The notes: generated by a model from the letters alone, not told the origin. Counted from the stretch's first letter, positions 52,352-62,448 are shown. The stretch: 64,000 nucleotides of DNA from Roseibium album (GCA_001404055.1 CXTY01000001.1:186001-250000), one strand, 5' to 3'. Program-made: numbers and translations.

Positions 52352-54322
52352 ATGATCCAACTGACTTTCCCCGACAATTCCGTGCGCGAATATGAAGCTG
52401 GTACCACCGGCCTCGACGTCGCAGCAGGTATTTCCAAGTCGCTTGCCAAAAAAGCGGTGGCAATGACGCTTGATGGAGAGCTCCAAGATCTCTCCGATCC
52501 GATTAAAACCAATCATCAGATTGAAATCGTAACCCGCGATGATCCGCGTGCCGTGGAATTGATCCGTCACGATGCTGCTCACGTGATGGCTGAAGCGGTG
52601 CAGGAACTGTGGCCGGGGACCCAGGTCACGATCGGTCCCGTTATCGAAAATGGCTTTTATTACGATTTCAAGCGCGTACATCCCGACAGTGGCGAGGACT
52701 GGCCCTTCAACACAGAAGAGCTTCCTGTCATCGAAAAGAAGATGCGCGAGATCATTTCGCGCGGTGCCCAGTTTACCAAGGAAGTCTGGTCCCGCGAGGA
52801 AGCCAAGACCTACTTTGCCGCTAAAGGCGAAGACTACAAAATAGAACTGATCGACGCTATTCCTGAAGATCAGGAACTCAAGATTTACAAGCAAGGTCAG
52901 TGGCTTGATCTTTGCCGCGGTCCGCACATGGTTTCCACCCGGCAGATTGGCGATGCCTTCAAACTGATGAAGGTTGCCGGTGCCTATTGGCGCGGCGATT
53001 CCAACAACGAGATGCTGACCCGCATCTACGCCACTGCCTGGACCAACGAGAAGGACCTCAAGGGCTACCTTCACATGCTGGAAGAGGCCGAGAAGCGGGA
53101 TCACCGCAAGCTTGGCCGTGAGATGAACCTGTTTCACTTTCAGGAAGAAGGCCCTGGTGTTGTCTTCTGGCACCCAAAGGGGTGGGACATGTTCCAGAAC
53201 CTGATTGCCTACAAGCGCCGGGTTCTGAAAGATACCTACAAGGAAGTGAATGCGCCGCAGGTGCTGCACACTTCGCTTTGGGAAACGTCCGGTCACTGGA
53301 CCTGGTACAAGGAGAACATGTTCTCCGTCCAGTGTGCCGACCAGGAAGCCGAGGACGACAGGGTCTTTGCTTTGAAACCCATGAACTGCCCCGGGCACGT
53401 TCAGATTTTCAAGCACGGCCTGAAAAGCTATCGTGACTTGCCCATGCGGCTCGCCGAATTTGGCGTGGTTCATCGCTATGAGCCGTCCGGTGCCTTGCAC
53501 GGTCTGATGCGTGTACGCGGCTTCACACAGGATGATGCGCATGTTTTCTGCACAGAAGAGCAGATGGCCGATGAATGCCTGAAGATCAATGATCTCATTC
53601 TCTCGGTTTACAAGGACTTCGGTTTTGATGAAATCGTCGTCAAGCTGTCGACCCGGCCTGAGAAACGCGTTGGTACAGATGATTTGTGGGACCATGCCGA
53701 AGAGGTCATGGGAGACGTCCTGAAGCAGATCGAGGCCCAGTCCGGCGGTCGGGTGAAAACCGATATTCTGCCGGGTGAGGGCGCCTTCTACGGTCCGAAG
53801 TTCGAATATACGCTTCGCGATGCCATTGGTCGCGAATGGCAGTGCGGAACCACGCAGGTTGACTTCAACCTGCCGGAACGGTTCGGCGCTTTCTACGTCG
53901 ACAACAATGGCGAAAAGAAAACACCTGTGATGATCCACCGTGCGATCTGCGGATCCATGGAGCGGTTCCTCGGCATTTTGATCGAGAACTTTGCTGGGCA
54001 CTTCCCACTTTGGTTTGCTCCCTTGCAGATCGTGGTTGCGACGATTACCTCAGAGGCTGATGAATACGGTCAGGAAGTTGCGGATCAGCTGAAAGCCAAG
54101 GGGCTGAAGGTGGAAACCGACTTCCGCAATGAGAAGATCAACTACAAGGTACGCGAACATTCGCTTGCCAAGGTTCCGGTGATCATCGTTTGCGGCATGC
54201 GTGAAGCGGAAGAGCGGACCGTGAATGTCCGCCGTCTCGGTTCCAAGAACCAGACACCAATGGGTCTTGATGAGGCGGTCGAAGCATTTGTGGAAGAGGC
54301 GACGCCGCCTGACTTGAAATAA
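52352..54322 (+). CDS. thrS: threonyl-tRNA synthetase
   Basis: A 656-residue class II synthetase. The N-terminal TGS domain ([19 protein letters not shown]), the editing domain with [16 protein letters not shown] and the second zinc-like segment LCRGPHM, then the catalytic motifs: NCPGH with the zinc Cys, motif 2 [21 protein letters not shown], and motif 3 [13 protein letters not shown]. The anticodon-binding domain closes the chain. ATG 52352 follows GGAG at short distance; the in-frame upstream extension is non-coding. A strong terminator lies downstream. In related genomes yidD is usually close by, from memory. Confidence 0.97.
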   Translation: MIQLTFPDNSVREYEAGTTGLDVAAGISKSLAKKAVAMTLDGELQDLSDPIKTNHQIEIVTRDDPRAVELIRHDAAHVMAEAVQELWPGTQVTIGPVIENGFYYDFKRVHPDSGEDWPFNTEELPVIEKKMREIISRGAQFTKEVWSREEAKTYFAAKGEDYKIELIDAIPEDQELKIYKQGQWLDLCRGPHMVSTRQIGDAFKLMKVAGAYWRGDSNNEMLTRIYATAWTNEKDLKGYLHMLEEAEKRDHRKLGREMNLFHFQEEGPGVVFWHPKGWDMFQNLIAYKRRVLKDTYKEVNAPQVLHTSLWETSGHWTWYKENMFSVQCADQEAEDDRVFALKPMNCPGHVQIFKHGLKSYRDLPMRLAEFGVVHRYEPSGALHGLMRVRGFTQDDAHVFCTEEQMADECLKINDLILSVYKDFGFDEIVVKLSTRPEKRVGTDDLWDHAEEVMGDVLKQIEAQSGGRVKTDILPGEGAFYGPKFEYTLRDAIGREWQCGTTQVDFNLPERFGAFYVDNNGEKKTPVMIHRAICGSMERFLGILIENFAGHFPLWFAPLQIVVATITSEADEYGQEVADQLKAKGLKVETDFRNEKINYKVREHSLAKVPVIIVCGMREAEERTVNVRRLGSKNQTPMGLDEAVEAFVEEATPPDLK

Positions 54323-54350
54323 GCAGCTTTCCCATGCTGGGAAACTGAAA

Positions 54351-54393
54351 GGCAGCACGCGGTCCAATCGCGATTGCGTGCTGTCATATTTTT
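54351..54393 (+). terminator. intrinsic terminator of thrS
   Basis: A 10-bp stem GGCAGCACGC/GCGTGCTGTC (one G-T pair) with a 15-base loop, followed by ATATTTTT, 28 bases after the stop. Confidence 0.88.
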
Positions 54394-54458
54394 GAAACGG
54401 GGCAACTGGTAATTGCTTCTGAATTTGCCAATATGTCTCCAGACAAAAGACGACGGTC

Positions 54459-55301
54459 GTGAACTACGCAGAATTCAGTTACGCCAACCCTGAACATCAT
54501 CCGCTGAAACGCTGGACCATTCGCGCCATCGAGGGAATCTCTGGTCGCGGAAAGCTCGTCGATCTTTACGGTGTCTGGAAGCACACCATGGTCGGCACTT
54601 CCGATTACATCTGGAATGACCTTCTGGGTCTTATCAATCTGGATGTGTCCGTTACAAACGGCGAATGGCCACCTGAGAACCTTCCCAAAGGGCCTCTGGT
54701 TCTGATTGCAAACCATCCTTATGGCATTGGTGACGGTCTGGCGGTGCTTGCGCTCGCCGAACAACTGAACAGACCTTTCAAGATACTGATCAATAACGAA
54801 CTTTTGAAAGTTCCGGAAGTCCGGCCGTTTTCGCTTCCTGTTGATTTTGAAGAAACAAAACAGGCCTTGAAAACCAATATGGAGACCCGCAAGGAGGCGC
54901 TTCGCCTCTTGCAGGACGGCACGACCATTATCGTGTTTCCGGGGGGCGGGGTTGCGACGGCTTCCAAACCATTCGGCCGGGCACAAGAACTGCCTTGGAA
55001 AACCTTCACTGCCAAGATGATCCGCTCTTCAAAGGCAACTGTTTTACCGCTTTATTTCGTTGGTCAGAATTCCTGGTTGTTCCATCTTGTGAGCAAATAT
55101 TCGCTGACTTTGCGCCTGTCTCTTCTCGTCAGGGAATTCCGGCGAATTCTTGGTTCGGTAATTTCTGCCCGTGCTGGACAGCCAATCCCGTATGAAACTT
55201 TGTCTGGTTTCAAGGACCAAAAGGAAGTCATGGACTTCCTGCAGACAAAGGTCATGGAAATGGCGCCTGCCAAACACAGTCGCTTGCCCAGGCGGCGTTA
55301 A
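54459..55301 (+). CDS. acyltransferase, PlsC/hemolysin-type family
   Basis: A 280-residue protein with the acyltransferase box NHPYGIGDGL at about residue 88, the second motif FPGGGVATASKPFGRA near 165, and the ATVLPLYFVGQNSWLFHL strand. The HPYGIGD spacing (HX5D) is that of the lysophospholipid acyltransferase branch related to OlsA and hemolysin acyltransferases, which form phospholipids or ornithine lipids. No membrane helix is strong. Start at GTG 54459. It follows the thrS terminator and so is separately transcribed. It converges on a secreted hypothetical gene. Confidence 0.82.
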   Translation: MNYAEFSYANPEHHPLKRWTIRAIEGISGRGKLVDLYGVWKHTMVGTSDYIWNDLLGLINLDVSVTNGEWPPENLPKGPLVLIANHPYGIGDGLAVLALAEQLNRPFKILINNELLKVPEVRPFSLPVDFEETKQALKTNMETRKEALRLLQDGTTIIVFPGGGVATASKPFGRAQELPWKTFTAKMIRSSKATVLPLYFVGQNSWLFHLVSKYSLTLRLSLLVREFRRILGSVISARAGQPIPYETLSGFKDQKEVMDFLQTKVMEMAPAKHSRLPRRR

Positions 55302-55370
55302 ACTTGCTCGGGTAATTTGCCAAACAAACCCGCTCTCATATGCGGACCGGCGTGTGATCGCTGGGAGGGA

Positions 55371-56435
55371 TCAGTTGGCGCTGGATTGCTGACTGGCGAG
55401 TTCGCTTATGCTCGTGACTACTTCAACTTCACGGTCCTCTCCAGGAGCAACCTGAAACGTGTGCAAATAGGTGCGACCATTGTTTCGCGCGAGCGCCTCA
55501 TACTCTCCTGACGCCAGGATAAAGTCGGGAAACGCGCCTGTTGCTTCGACGACCACATCGCCGCCCGGGCTCAGGATAGACCAGGTCGTGTTGGCTATTG
55601 CCTCTCCGCCGCGCTCGCTGACAAGCTTCAACGTGATATCGGCGGCCTTGTGTAGGATGGTTGCTTCGGTCAGCTTGCCGGGCAGAACCTGAATATCAGC
55701 TCGGACGACGGCATTCACGTTCCCGTAGCGGCTGACCACATGGTAGGTATCGGCGCTCAGGCGGACAATCGAGCCGGGTTTGACGTCGCTTGCGATCTTG
55801 TGGCGTTCACCGCGCTCATCGAACTTCATACCAAAAACGTCGAAACTCACTGGCTCATGATCGATGTTTTCACCGTCCTTGAGGGAAGCGCCGAACTTGA
55901 TGCCACCGGCATTGAGGGTGACCATTTTCGACTGGACTTCCTTGCCTATGACAATCCGGTTTGTCGCCTGTGCATAGCCATAGGCGGTGTGGATCAGGTA
56001 GGTGCCAGGATCCAGCCGAAACTCGGCATCTCCGCCTTGCGACGTTGCAATCAGTTGCAGACGCCCATCAGCGTTGGTTGTCTCGGAGTAAATCCGCCAG
56101 ATCAGACCCTCATTCAAGGGCGTGCTGTCGGACGTTAGTTTTGCCAGCAGATAAAGCGCCCCTTGCTGAAGACCCTCAGAGACCCCGGTGGCGGCAGAGC
56201 GTGCAGGCGCGTAAGGAACGAGCGTGTCGGAGAAGAGTGGTTCAGGTTCCCGGTCGAGCAGATTGATGATCGGGTCTTCCGGTGCTGCGACGGGCGCATT
56301 TGGATCGGGTTTGGCCGCAGGCGGCAGAGGCAATTCCGCAGTTTGTGCGGATGCCGAGGGCACTTCGATTAACATAGACGTCGCACACAGCGCTATTATC
56401 AGCGCTGCAGTTTTGAAAACACGACCGAAGTTCAT
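55371..56435 (-). CDS. secreted hypothetical protein with repeated beta-sandwich-like segments
   Basis: A 354-residue protein with a clear signal peptide (VFKTAALIIALCATSMLIEV then SASAQ) and a proline-rich linker (ELPLPPAAKPDPNAPVAAPEDP). The rest seems to contain three related segments of about 80 residues, each with strands such as LIWRIYSETTNADGRLQL, EPVSFDVFGMKFDERGERH and TTWSILSPGGDVVVEA, followed by a YLIHTAYGYAQ- or YHVVSRYGNVNA-like run. I do not recognise the family; the repeats look like small beta-sandwiches. The start is taken at ATG 56435. ATGs at 56465 and 56471 are possible. Probably periplasmic. Confidence 0.75.
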   Translation of the reverse strand: MNFGRVFKTAALIIALCATSMLIEVPSASAQTAELPLPPAAKPDPNAPVAAPEDPIINLLDREPEPLFSDTLVPYAPARSAATGVSEGLQQGALYLLAKLTSDSTPLNEGLIWRIYSETTNADGRLQLIATSQGGDAEFRLDPGTYLIHTAYGYAQATNRIVIGKEVQSKMVTLNAGGIKFGASLKDGENIDHEPVSFDVFGMKFDERGERHKIASDVKPGSIVRLSADTYHVVSRYGNVNAVVRADIQVLPGKLTEATILHKAADITLKLVSERGGEAIANTTWSILSPGGDVVVEATGAFPDFILASGEYEALARNNGRTYLHTFQVAPGEDREVEVVTSISELASQQSSAN

Positions 56436-56642
56436 GCCGCTTGAGACAGTACTTGTATTCAACATGCCCACTTCATTATCACTTTGACTCGGAGAATTTT
56501 ACAGTCTTTTTGCTCTTGAGTCCGTTTTTCTCCATTGGTACCGAAAATTGGGCAAATTCAAGACCCGGCTGATACAAGTTGACAAATTCATTCAATCAAC
56601 TAGGAAGTAGTTGCAAATGAAACTATCTAAGTGGATTAGTTC

Positions 56643-57239
56643 ATGTCGAGTTTTATAACCGGTTCACCGGAGACACTGGATTTCCTCAGAAAAAGGCGGT
56701 CTCACCCGTCCATTACCATGATGGAACCTGGCCCGAATGATGCTCAACTGAACGATATGTTGACCATTGCGGCCCGTGTTCCTGATCACGGCAAATTGGC
56801 ACCCTGGCGTTTCATCCTCTATCCAACTGAACAGGGGAAGAAAATTGGTGAATTCCTGGCTGCTCTATATGAAAAGAGAAACGGGACACTAGACGAGGCA
56901 CAACGGGAAAAAGAATTGACCCGGTTTTCAAGAGCGCCCGTCGTCGTTGGTGTTGTCAGCAAAGCAGCGGAACATTTGAAAATTCCTGTGTGGGAGCAGA
57001 AACTGTCCGCCGGTGCGGTTTGTATGAACTTGCTAACAGCCGCCGCTGCTTCAGGGTTCGCATCGCAATGGATCACGGAGTGGTACAGCTTTGACGATGA
57101 GGCGTCACGATATCTGGGTGCACATGAAAACGAACGATTTGCCGGCTTTGTGCACATCGGAACGCCCTCCCAGGCTCCGGTTGAACGCGTGCGGCCCGAA
57201 ATATCTGAAATAACTGCCATTTGGACGGAAGCGGAATAA
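56643..57239 (+). CDS. nitroreductase family protein
   Basis: A 198-residue FMN-binding protein of the YdjA-like nitroreductase group. RKRRSHPSI is the N-terminal FMN-phosphate segment, PDHGKLAPWRFIL is the conserved loop, and FASQWITEW, GFVHIGTP and the C-terminal end fit. It should reduce nitro or quinone groups with NAD(P)H. Its stop is separated from the flavin reductase start by only three bases, so the two are translationally linked and may pass flavin or electrons between them. Natural substrate unknown. Confidence 0.9.
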   Translation: MSSFITGSPETLDFLRKRRSHPSITMMEPGPNDAQLNDMLTIAARVPDHGKLAPWRFILYPTEQGKKIGEFLAALYEKRNGTLDEAQREKELTRFSRAPVVVGVVSKAAEHLKIPVWEQKLSAGAVCMNLLTAAAASGFASQWITEWYSFDDEASRYLGAHENERFAGFVHIGTPSQAPVERVRPEISEITAIWTEAE

Positions 57240-57242
57240 GCA

Positions 57243-57845
57243 ATGTTTTATGAAACCGAAAAGAACAATCACGGCCTGCCGCATAATCCCTTCAAGGCGA
57301 TTGTGTCACCGCGGCCAATTGGTTGGATTTCTTCGCTGGACAAAGACGGGCACGCCAATCTGGCGCCCTATAGTTTTTTCAATTGTGTCAGTGATCGTCC
57401 ACCAATCGTTTTGTTCTCATCGTCCGGTTACAAGGACAGCGTTGCAAATGTTGATGCGACTGGCGAGTTCGTCTGCAACATGGCGAGTTGGGATCTGAAG
57501 GATGAAATGAATCTGTCTTCGGCCGCCGTGCCGCATGAGACTTCCGAGTTTGATCTTTCCGGATTGGAAATGTCTGCTTCTAAGCTGGTCAAGGCGCCAC
57601 GCGTAGCTAAAGCTGTTACAGCGCTCGAGTGCAAACACCTTCAGACGCTTCGTATGAAGGGCTTGGACGGCAAGGAATCCGACAGTTATGTGGTGTTTGG
57701 CCAAGTTGTCGGCATTCACATTGATGACAAGGTGATTGTGAATGGCAGGGTCGATGTAACCGTCTATAAGCCGCTCTCACGTCTTGGCTACATGGACTAT
57801 GCCACTATCACCGAGGTTTTCGAGATGGGCAGGCCCAAAGTTTAA
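57243..57845 (+). CDS. flavin reductase-like FMN-binding protein
   Basis: A 200-residue protein with the flavin reductase-like split-barrel fold: NPFKAIVSPRPIGWISSLDKDGHANLAPYSFFN near the start (flavin loop), PIVLFSSSG, and EFVCNMASWDLKDEMNLSS. Members bind FMN and reduce it or use it with NAD(P)H. It follows the nitroreductase by three bases on the same strand, closing at the terminator at 57872-57896. Reaction not defined. Confidence 0.9.
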   Translation: MFYETEKNNHGLPHNPFKAIVSPRPIGWISSLDKDGHANLAPYSFFNCVSDRPPIVLFSSSGYKDSVANVDATGEFVCNMASWDLKDEMNLSSAAVPHETSEFDLSGLEMSASKLVKAPRVAKAVTALECKHLQTLRMKGLDGKESDSYVVFGQVVGIHIDDKVIVNGRVDVTVYKPLSRLGYMDYATITEVFEMGRPKV

Positions 57846-57871
57846 CTATTTTTGTTCCGGGAAATGGAGTG

Positions 57872-57896
57872 GCGCCGGCCTGTTCGGCGCTTTTTT
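57872..57896 (+). terminator. intrinsic terminator after the flavin reductase
   Basis: A 6-bp stem GCGCCG/CGGCGC with a 7-base loop followed by TTTTTT. A further T-rich run (TCTTTTTTTG) follows. The rest of the gap to 58166 holds only the CtrA-type site. Confidence 0.85.
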
Positions 57897-58093
57897 ATCT
57901 TTTTTTGTTGCCGACTCACCAAAAGCAGGGCTATTCCAGTCTCATTCAAGCCGAATCCAGACGCGCTTTTCCCAAGAAAAGGTCAGAAAATCGTTTGGTA
58001 TCCACAAATCCGGCTGACAGCATTCGTAATTATGCGCAGACAATACAAAAATTAAGAAAGTCTGCCGCCGCTGAAACCGCCGCCTGTGCGTTG

Positions 58094-58109
58094 TTAAGGT
58101 TTTGTTAAC
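58094..58109 (+). promoter_or_regulatory. CtrA-type box TTAA-N7-TTAAC upstream of the transglycosylase
   Basis: TTAAGGTTTTGTTAAC matches the CtrA consensus exactly and lies 57 bases upstream of the ATG, a usual place for activation. In alphaproteobacteria CtrA controls flagellar, chemotaxis and cell cycle genes, which suits a cell-wall enzyme and a DUF2336 gene. Confidence 0.6.
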
Positions 58110-58166
58110 CATTTGGGCGCGAAAGTTAACGAAGTAATAATTTAGTTCCGTCGGGGAGAGAGAGTC

Positions 58167-59567
58167 ATGCGGGTTGCTGACACTGCCTCGGTCGCGTCAA
58201 GGATCGAGCTTGCGTTTCAGTCTGCAAGTACCTCAACAGGTACTTCATTCGACTATTTGGTAAAAACAGCCGCGCGGGAGTCGTCGTTTAATCCGGCGGC
58301 CAAGGCAAAAACATCCAGTGCGACTGGCCTGTTCCAATTCATTGAGTCCACTTGGATGGAAACAATGAAGGAAGCTGGGCCAAAACATGGATTGGAGAAA
58401 TACTCCGATCATATTCAAAGGTCGAAAAGCGGAAAATTTTATGTTCGCGATCCGCAAATGCGGCGAGAAATTCTCGAGCTGCGCAAGGATCCAGAAATTT
58501 CCTCAATGATGGCAGGCGCTTATACTCAAAAGAATGCGCAGTATCTTGAGCGGAGAACTGGCCGTGAACCTTCTGACGGCGAACTTTATATGGCCCATTT
58601 CCTCGGCGCCAACGGGGCAGGCAGGTTGATCGATGCAACCCGTGCTAATCCGGACATGCGGGCTGACAAGGTCTTTTCTGCCCAGGCCAGAGCCAACAAG
58701 TCAATCTTCTATCATCGGAACGGCAAAGCCCGCTCCATGCAGGAAGTCTACGAAGTCATAACCTCCAAGCATGACGCCGTGACAATGATTGCCGAGGTGA
58801 GTGGCAAGAAGAATTTGAGAACATCTGGCGAGCTGACTCGAGTCGCCACGCTACCGAACGCGAAGCCGACTCAGGCTATGCCGGCTATTGATCAGAATAA
58901 TTTCGATCATCTGGCAGGTGATCCGGCTGCGGCGTTTGCGATGCGGGCCAAACCAATGGGGCCAATGCAACTTGCTGCACTGGAGCAGGGTGTGCCGCCT
59001 TTACCGACCGACAATCCGGTGGAAATGGCGAAGGCATCCATACCGACTCCGCAAAGCCGTCCGCAGCTGCCGACTGAAAATCCAGTCGAACTGGCAAAAG
59101 TAACGGTCCCGGTGCCAGAGGGGCGTCCGCAGAAGCCGGTTGAAGCTGCTCCGAACCCAGTTGTCACGGAACAACAAACGGTTGTCGCCTCCGCCACAGC
59201 ACCGCAGGTTCCGCAAGCGCCGCAACAGGCGCCACAAGATCCTCAACTGGCGTCGATCAATGGCGGCAGCGACAATGTTGCCACATCTCGCGTTTTGTCG
59301 GCTTTTCAGGCTGCGGAAACGGTCAATCCGTTTGAGGCGTTGTTCCGCAACGATCAGGGATCGTCTCAAGCTGGCGTCAACCCGAGATTTGCTTCGGCGT
59401 TTCAAGCTGTTGAAGAAGCCGCCATGTTCAGCGCGCTGTCTGGTGCATCCAGCCAGGTTGCAGCTCAAGAGCTTGCATTGGCCAATCAGGGCGGTCCATT
59501 GGACCTGACACGGTTCTTGCGTTTGAAAGCAGAAGAAGAACAAAAGGACTTGCTGCCACCTGCCTGA
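58167..59567 (+). CDS. lytic transglycosylase with long disordered tail
   Basis: A 466-residue protein. Residues 1-190 are an SLT-type lysozyme-like domain with the catalytic Glu at residue 38 (AARESSFNP), then SSATGLFQFIESTWMETM and the GELYMAHFLGANGAGRLI block. Residues 250-460 are proline- and glutamine-rich, with the DNPVEMAKASIPTPQSRP-type repeat near 280-310, and are probably disordered. There is no classical signal peptide, so export may use another path. Cuts peptidoglycan. A CtrA-type site and the DUF2336 gene point to a flagellar or cell-cycle role. Confidence 0.86.
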   Translation: MRVADTASVASRIELAFQSASTSTGTSFDYLVKTAARESSFNPAAKAKTSSATGLFQFIESTWMETMKEAGPKHGLEKYSDHIQRSKSGKFYVRDPQMRREILELRKDPEISSMMAGAYTQKNAQYLERRTGREPSDGELYMAHFLGANGAGRLIDATRANPDMRADKVFSAQARANKSIFYHRNGKARSMQEVYEVITSKHDAVTMIAEVSGKKNLRTSGELTRVATLPNAKPTQAMPAIDQNNFDHLAGDPAAAFAMRAKPMGPMQLAALEQGVPPLPTDNPVEMAKASIPTPQSRPQLPTENPVELAKVTVPVPEGRPQKPVEAAPNPVVTEQQTVVASATAPQVPQAPQQAPQDPQLASINGGSDNVATSRVLSAFQAAETVNPFEALFRNDQGSSQAGVNPRFASAFQAVEEAAMFSALSGASSQVAAQELALANQGGPLDLTRFLRLKAEEEQKDLLPPA

Positions 59568-59671
59568 TCTGGCTGGTGGCAAGCCACTTATTGGCAAAAT
59601 TATGGTGAACCGATCGTTAAGCCTTTGATGTCAGAATGAGTTCAGACACTTAGGAAGATTGTTTTACCGCC

Positions 59672-60826
59672 ATGACTGTACACGACTTTCTGCATCAAAA
59701 CGAAGATGATGAACGCGCCCTGGACGCACAGGCCGCAAGGGAATTCGCGGAACGCTGTCTGGCAGCGGAGCCCGGTACTCAGGAATGGACGAGCATGGCC
59801 GCTGCCCTGACAATTCTTCTGGACGACCCGAGCCGGGTGGTCCGCAAGGCTATTGCCAAAGCCCTGGCGTCGAGCGCACATGCGCCAAGCCATGTTGTTC
59901 GCTGTCTTGCCGGCGACGTTGATGAAGTCGCGATCCCCATCCTGACATCGTCTCCGATCCTTTCAGAAGCTGAACTTGTCGATTTTCTTGCTACCGGTAG
60001 CGAGGCGGTCCAATGCGCTATTGCCGGGCGTACCAATCTTCCAGCCTCCATCTGCGCTGCCATTTGTGAAGTCGCGTGCGAGGCTGCATGCAGGGCATTG
60101 CTCCAAAATACCAGCGCACAGGTGCTGCAGTCTTCGTTATTGCGAATTGCCCAGCGGTTCGAAGACCAACCTGACATTTGTGACCAGCTGCTGAAAACAA
60201 GAGATTTGCCACTTTCCATGCGGTATCAGTTGCTGATGCGGCTTGCTGAAAACCTGGATGATCATCCGATTGTGCTGGAGCGAGTGCCTGAGCACCAACG
60301 CCAGACGTTCTTGAGCGACGCCGAGGACAAGGTCGTGTTGCGGCTGGCGCTGGAAGCCGGCGAAGAAGACCTTCCGGATTTTGTCGAGCATTTACGTGAA
60401 AGCGGGAAATTGACCACGCGCTTGCTTCTGCGCTCTGTTTGTTGCGGGCGGTTACGCTTCTTTGCAGCTGCACTTGCAAATCTTGGCAGTGTGCCATTGC
60501 CGCGGCTGTGCAAACTGTTGCTGACGGTTAGGCGCTCTGCGCTTCAGGCAATACTCAGGAAAGCCGGTTTGCCGCTGCGCTCTCATCAGGCTTTCATGCT
60601 GGCTATCGACATCGCCCGACAGGCGAAAGCCGATTTCACCTATGATCTGGCGCTGGATGAAGCGCGGATGCTGACAGAAGCTCTTCTTGCTGAGATGCAA
60701 GATGGTGCTTTGGGCGCAGATGAAGACGTTGCAGCATTCTTGCGTCGATTCGCAATTGACGTTGCCCGGCTCGAAGCCCGTCTTCTGGTCAAGAACAGTG
60801 GCATGGCAATTACCAAAGCTGCGTAA
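59672..60826 (+). CDS. DUF2336 domain protein
   Basis: A 384-residue alpha-helical protein of the DUF2336 family, which in alphaproteobacteria is often found with flagellar and motility genes. Visible repeats look like HEAT-type helices: DDPSRVVRKAIAKALASSAHAP, VDFLATGSEAVQCAIAGRTNLPASI, and MRYQLLMRLAENL. The start at ATG 59672 lies about 105 bases after the transglycosylase stop, so co-transcription from the CtrA-type promoter is likely. Function unknown, possibly a regulatory scaffold. Confidence 0.9.
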   Translation: MTVHDFLHQNEDDERALDAQAAREFAERCLAAEPGTQEWTSMAAALTILLDDPSRVVRKAIAKALASSAHAPSHVVRCLAGDVDEVAIPILTSSPILSEAELVDFLATGSEAVQCAIAGRTNLPASICAAICEVACEAACRALLQNTSAQVLQSSLLRIAQRFEDQPDICDQLLKTRDLPLSMRYQLLMRLAENLDDHPIVLERVPEHQRQTFLSDAEDKVVLRLALEAGEEDLPDFVEHLRESGKLTTRLLLRSVCCGRLRFFAAALANLGSVPLPRLCKLLLTVRRSALQAILRKAGLPLRSHQAFMLAIDIARQAKADFTYDLALDEARMLTEALLAEMQDGALGADEDVAAFLRRFAIDVARLEARLLVKNSGMAITKAA

Positions 60827-60966
60827 TTGAACCGGTAGTCATCAGATCTTTGGTGTCGAATGAAGTTGGGCGTCGCGATGACGACTGAACCCAAATAGGC
60901 TGAGTTTCCTGGACCTGCCCTCTCTTCAGCCAGGCAATCAAATTTAAATTGAAATTTTGATCAAGG

Positions 60967-61485
60967 TTAGTCCGATTTCGGCGGAAACTTAGCCAGGAAC
61001 TCATCGGTCACGACTTGCAGTGATTTCAGCAGTTCGACGCCGGTTTTGTTGGCGTCATCTTTTGCGCCCTCCATGACCATTGCCCTGATAGCATCCACAT
61101 ACTGGCCTGCAAGTTTCAACGGAATGGTTTGCGGTGAAGGCGTGGTCTCGATCAGATGGCACATATTGGCCGCGACTTCGCCAACGAGCGGAAAACCCAG
61201 GGTGAGAGCCTGACCCTTGATGTTGTGAGCAGCCTGAAAGAGGGAGGCAAGTGTCTCCTCTGACATGCCTTCCTTCTTGATTTGCTCCCATGCCGCCATG
61301 AGGGCCTTTGTCTCATTGTCCATCCAGCCGCCAAAATGATGGGACAGGCGTCCAAGAGCGATTTCGGCTGCCTTTACCGGATCAAACTTCTTGGCCTCGC
61401 GCGGCGTGAGTTCCCGGACCTTTGTCCGCAAACTGGTTGGCGGGGACAAGACTTCGTATTGCTGATCTTTAGCGGTGTCGGCCAT
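60967..61485 (-). CDS. Hpt domain protein
   Basis: A 172-residue protein with a histidine phosphotransfer signature, AAHNIKGQALTLGFPLVGEVA (HxxKG), near residue 95. Its helices before and after (ETLASLFQ, GQYVDAIRAMVMEGAKD) match the four-helix Hpt bundle. It passes phosphate between a hybrid kinase and a response regulator, though none lies here. The start could be ATG 61485 (MADTAKDQ) or ATG 61503; both lack an ideal ribosome site. It lies near motility-linked genes, which fits a signalling role. Confidence 0.82.
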   Translation of the reverse strand: MADTAKDQQYEVLSPPTSLRTKVRELTPREAKKFDPVKAAEIALGRLSHHFGGWMDNETKALMAAWEQIKKEGMSEETLASLFQAAHNIKGQALTLGFPLVGEVAANMCHLIETTPSPQTIPLKLAGQYVDAIRAMVMEGAKDDANKTGVELLKSLQVVTDEFLAKFPPKSD

Positions 61486-61594
61486 TGCGGCGTACGTCCT
61501 CATCTCCGGGGTTCAGCAAACGAATATGCTTACCTCAGTATCCGAAAACATACTTAACAGTGTCTTGCTGCAGCTGCGTTTAACAGCATATTTC

Positions 61595-62407
61595 TCAATA
61601 GCGGAACATTTCTGTCAGAATGCGTTCGTCCCAGCCGTGGTCAGAGTCGAACATAATCACGCCCTGGGTGTCAGAGGACTCCCTGATTGACACGCAGGAA
61701 ACACGGCGAATTTCAGTGTGGTCTGCAGATGCGCTGACCGGTCGTTTTTGGTGATCGAGAATTTCGATGTCGACCTTTGCCCAGTTGGGAAGGAGTGCGC
61801 CTCTCCAGCGACGGGGACGAAATGCACTTATTGGGGTCAATGCAAGGAGTTGCGCGGTGATTGGGAGAATTGGGCCATGCGCGGAGAGGTTATAGGCGGT
61901 GCTGCCAGCCGGTGTTGCAACAATACAGCCGTCGCACACCAGTTCTTCCAGGCGCACCCTGTCATCTACCGAAATCTTCAGGCGTGCGGCTTGCGATGTC
62001 TGGCGGAGCAGCGAAACTTCATTGATTGCGAGCGCCTTGTGCTTTGTGCCATCTTCGTCGGTTGCCTGCAGTTCGAGCGGCCTGATCGTTGTCATATCGG
62101 CATTTGAGAGGCGAGCTTTCAGGTCGTCTTCCCGATATTCATTCATCAGGAAACCAACCGATCCGCGATTCATGCCATAGATCGGTTTGCCAGATGCCAT
62201 ATGGGTGTGGAGCGTCTGAAGCATCAGACCGTCGCCGCCAAGCGCGACAATTGCGTCGGCTTCCTCGGTGGGGGCATTGCCGTAAATCTCAGACAGACTT
62301 TCCAGCGCCTTGAGGGCTTCATCAGTCTCACTGGCCACAAATGCGAGTTTTTCCACCTGAATTGGCGTGGAAATAGATGTCTCAAATGGCGGCGCGGGAT
62401 GGTTCAT
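61595..62407 (-). CDS. nadK: NAD kinase
   Basis: A 270-residue NAD kinase phosphorylating NAD to NADP. The phosphate loop motif [15 protein letters not shown] at about residue 52, the [16 protein letters not shown] segment, and the NAD-binding [23 protein letters not shown] block are all intact. Length is normal. It is on the minus strand downstream of the serine protease, with a 128-base gap that holds a long-range inverted repeat. Essential housekeeping enzyme. Confidence 0.95.
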   Translation of the reverse strand: MNHPAPPFETSISTPIQVEKLAFVASETDEALKALESLSEIYGNAPTEEADAIVALGGDGLMLQTLHTHMASGKPIYGMNRGSVGFLMNEYREDDLKARLSNADMTTIRPLELQATDEDGTKHKALAINEVSLLRQTSQAARLKISVDDRVRLEELVCDGCIVATPAGSTAYNLSAHGPILPITAQLLALTPISAFRPRRWRGALLPNWAKVDIEILDHQKRPVSASADHTEIRRVSCVSIRESSDTQGVIMFDSDHGWDERILTEMFRY

Positions 62408-62448
62408 CTGTCAAAAGGTCTTTGCAGCTAAGAATCATTTTTCCGGTT

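Noticed and set aside
52313..54001. A 562-codon open frame opposite thrS.
   Set aside because: It is the reverse of thrS, whose motifs are all intact. The antisense product has no family features.
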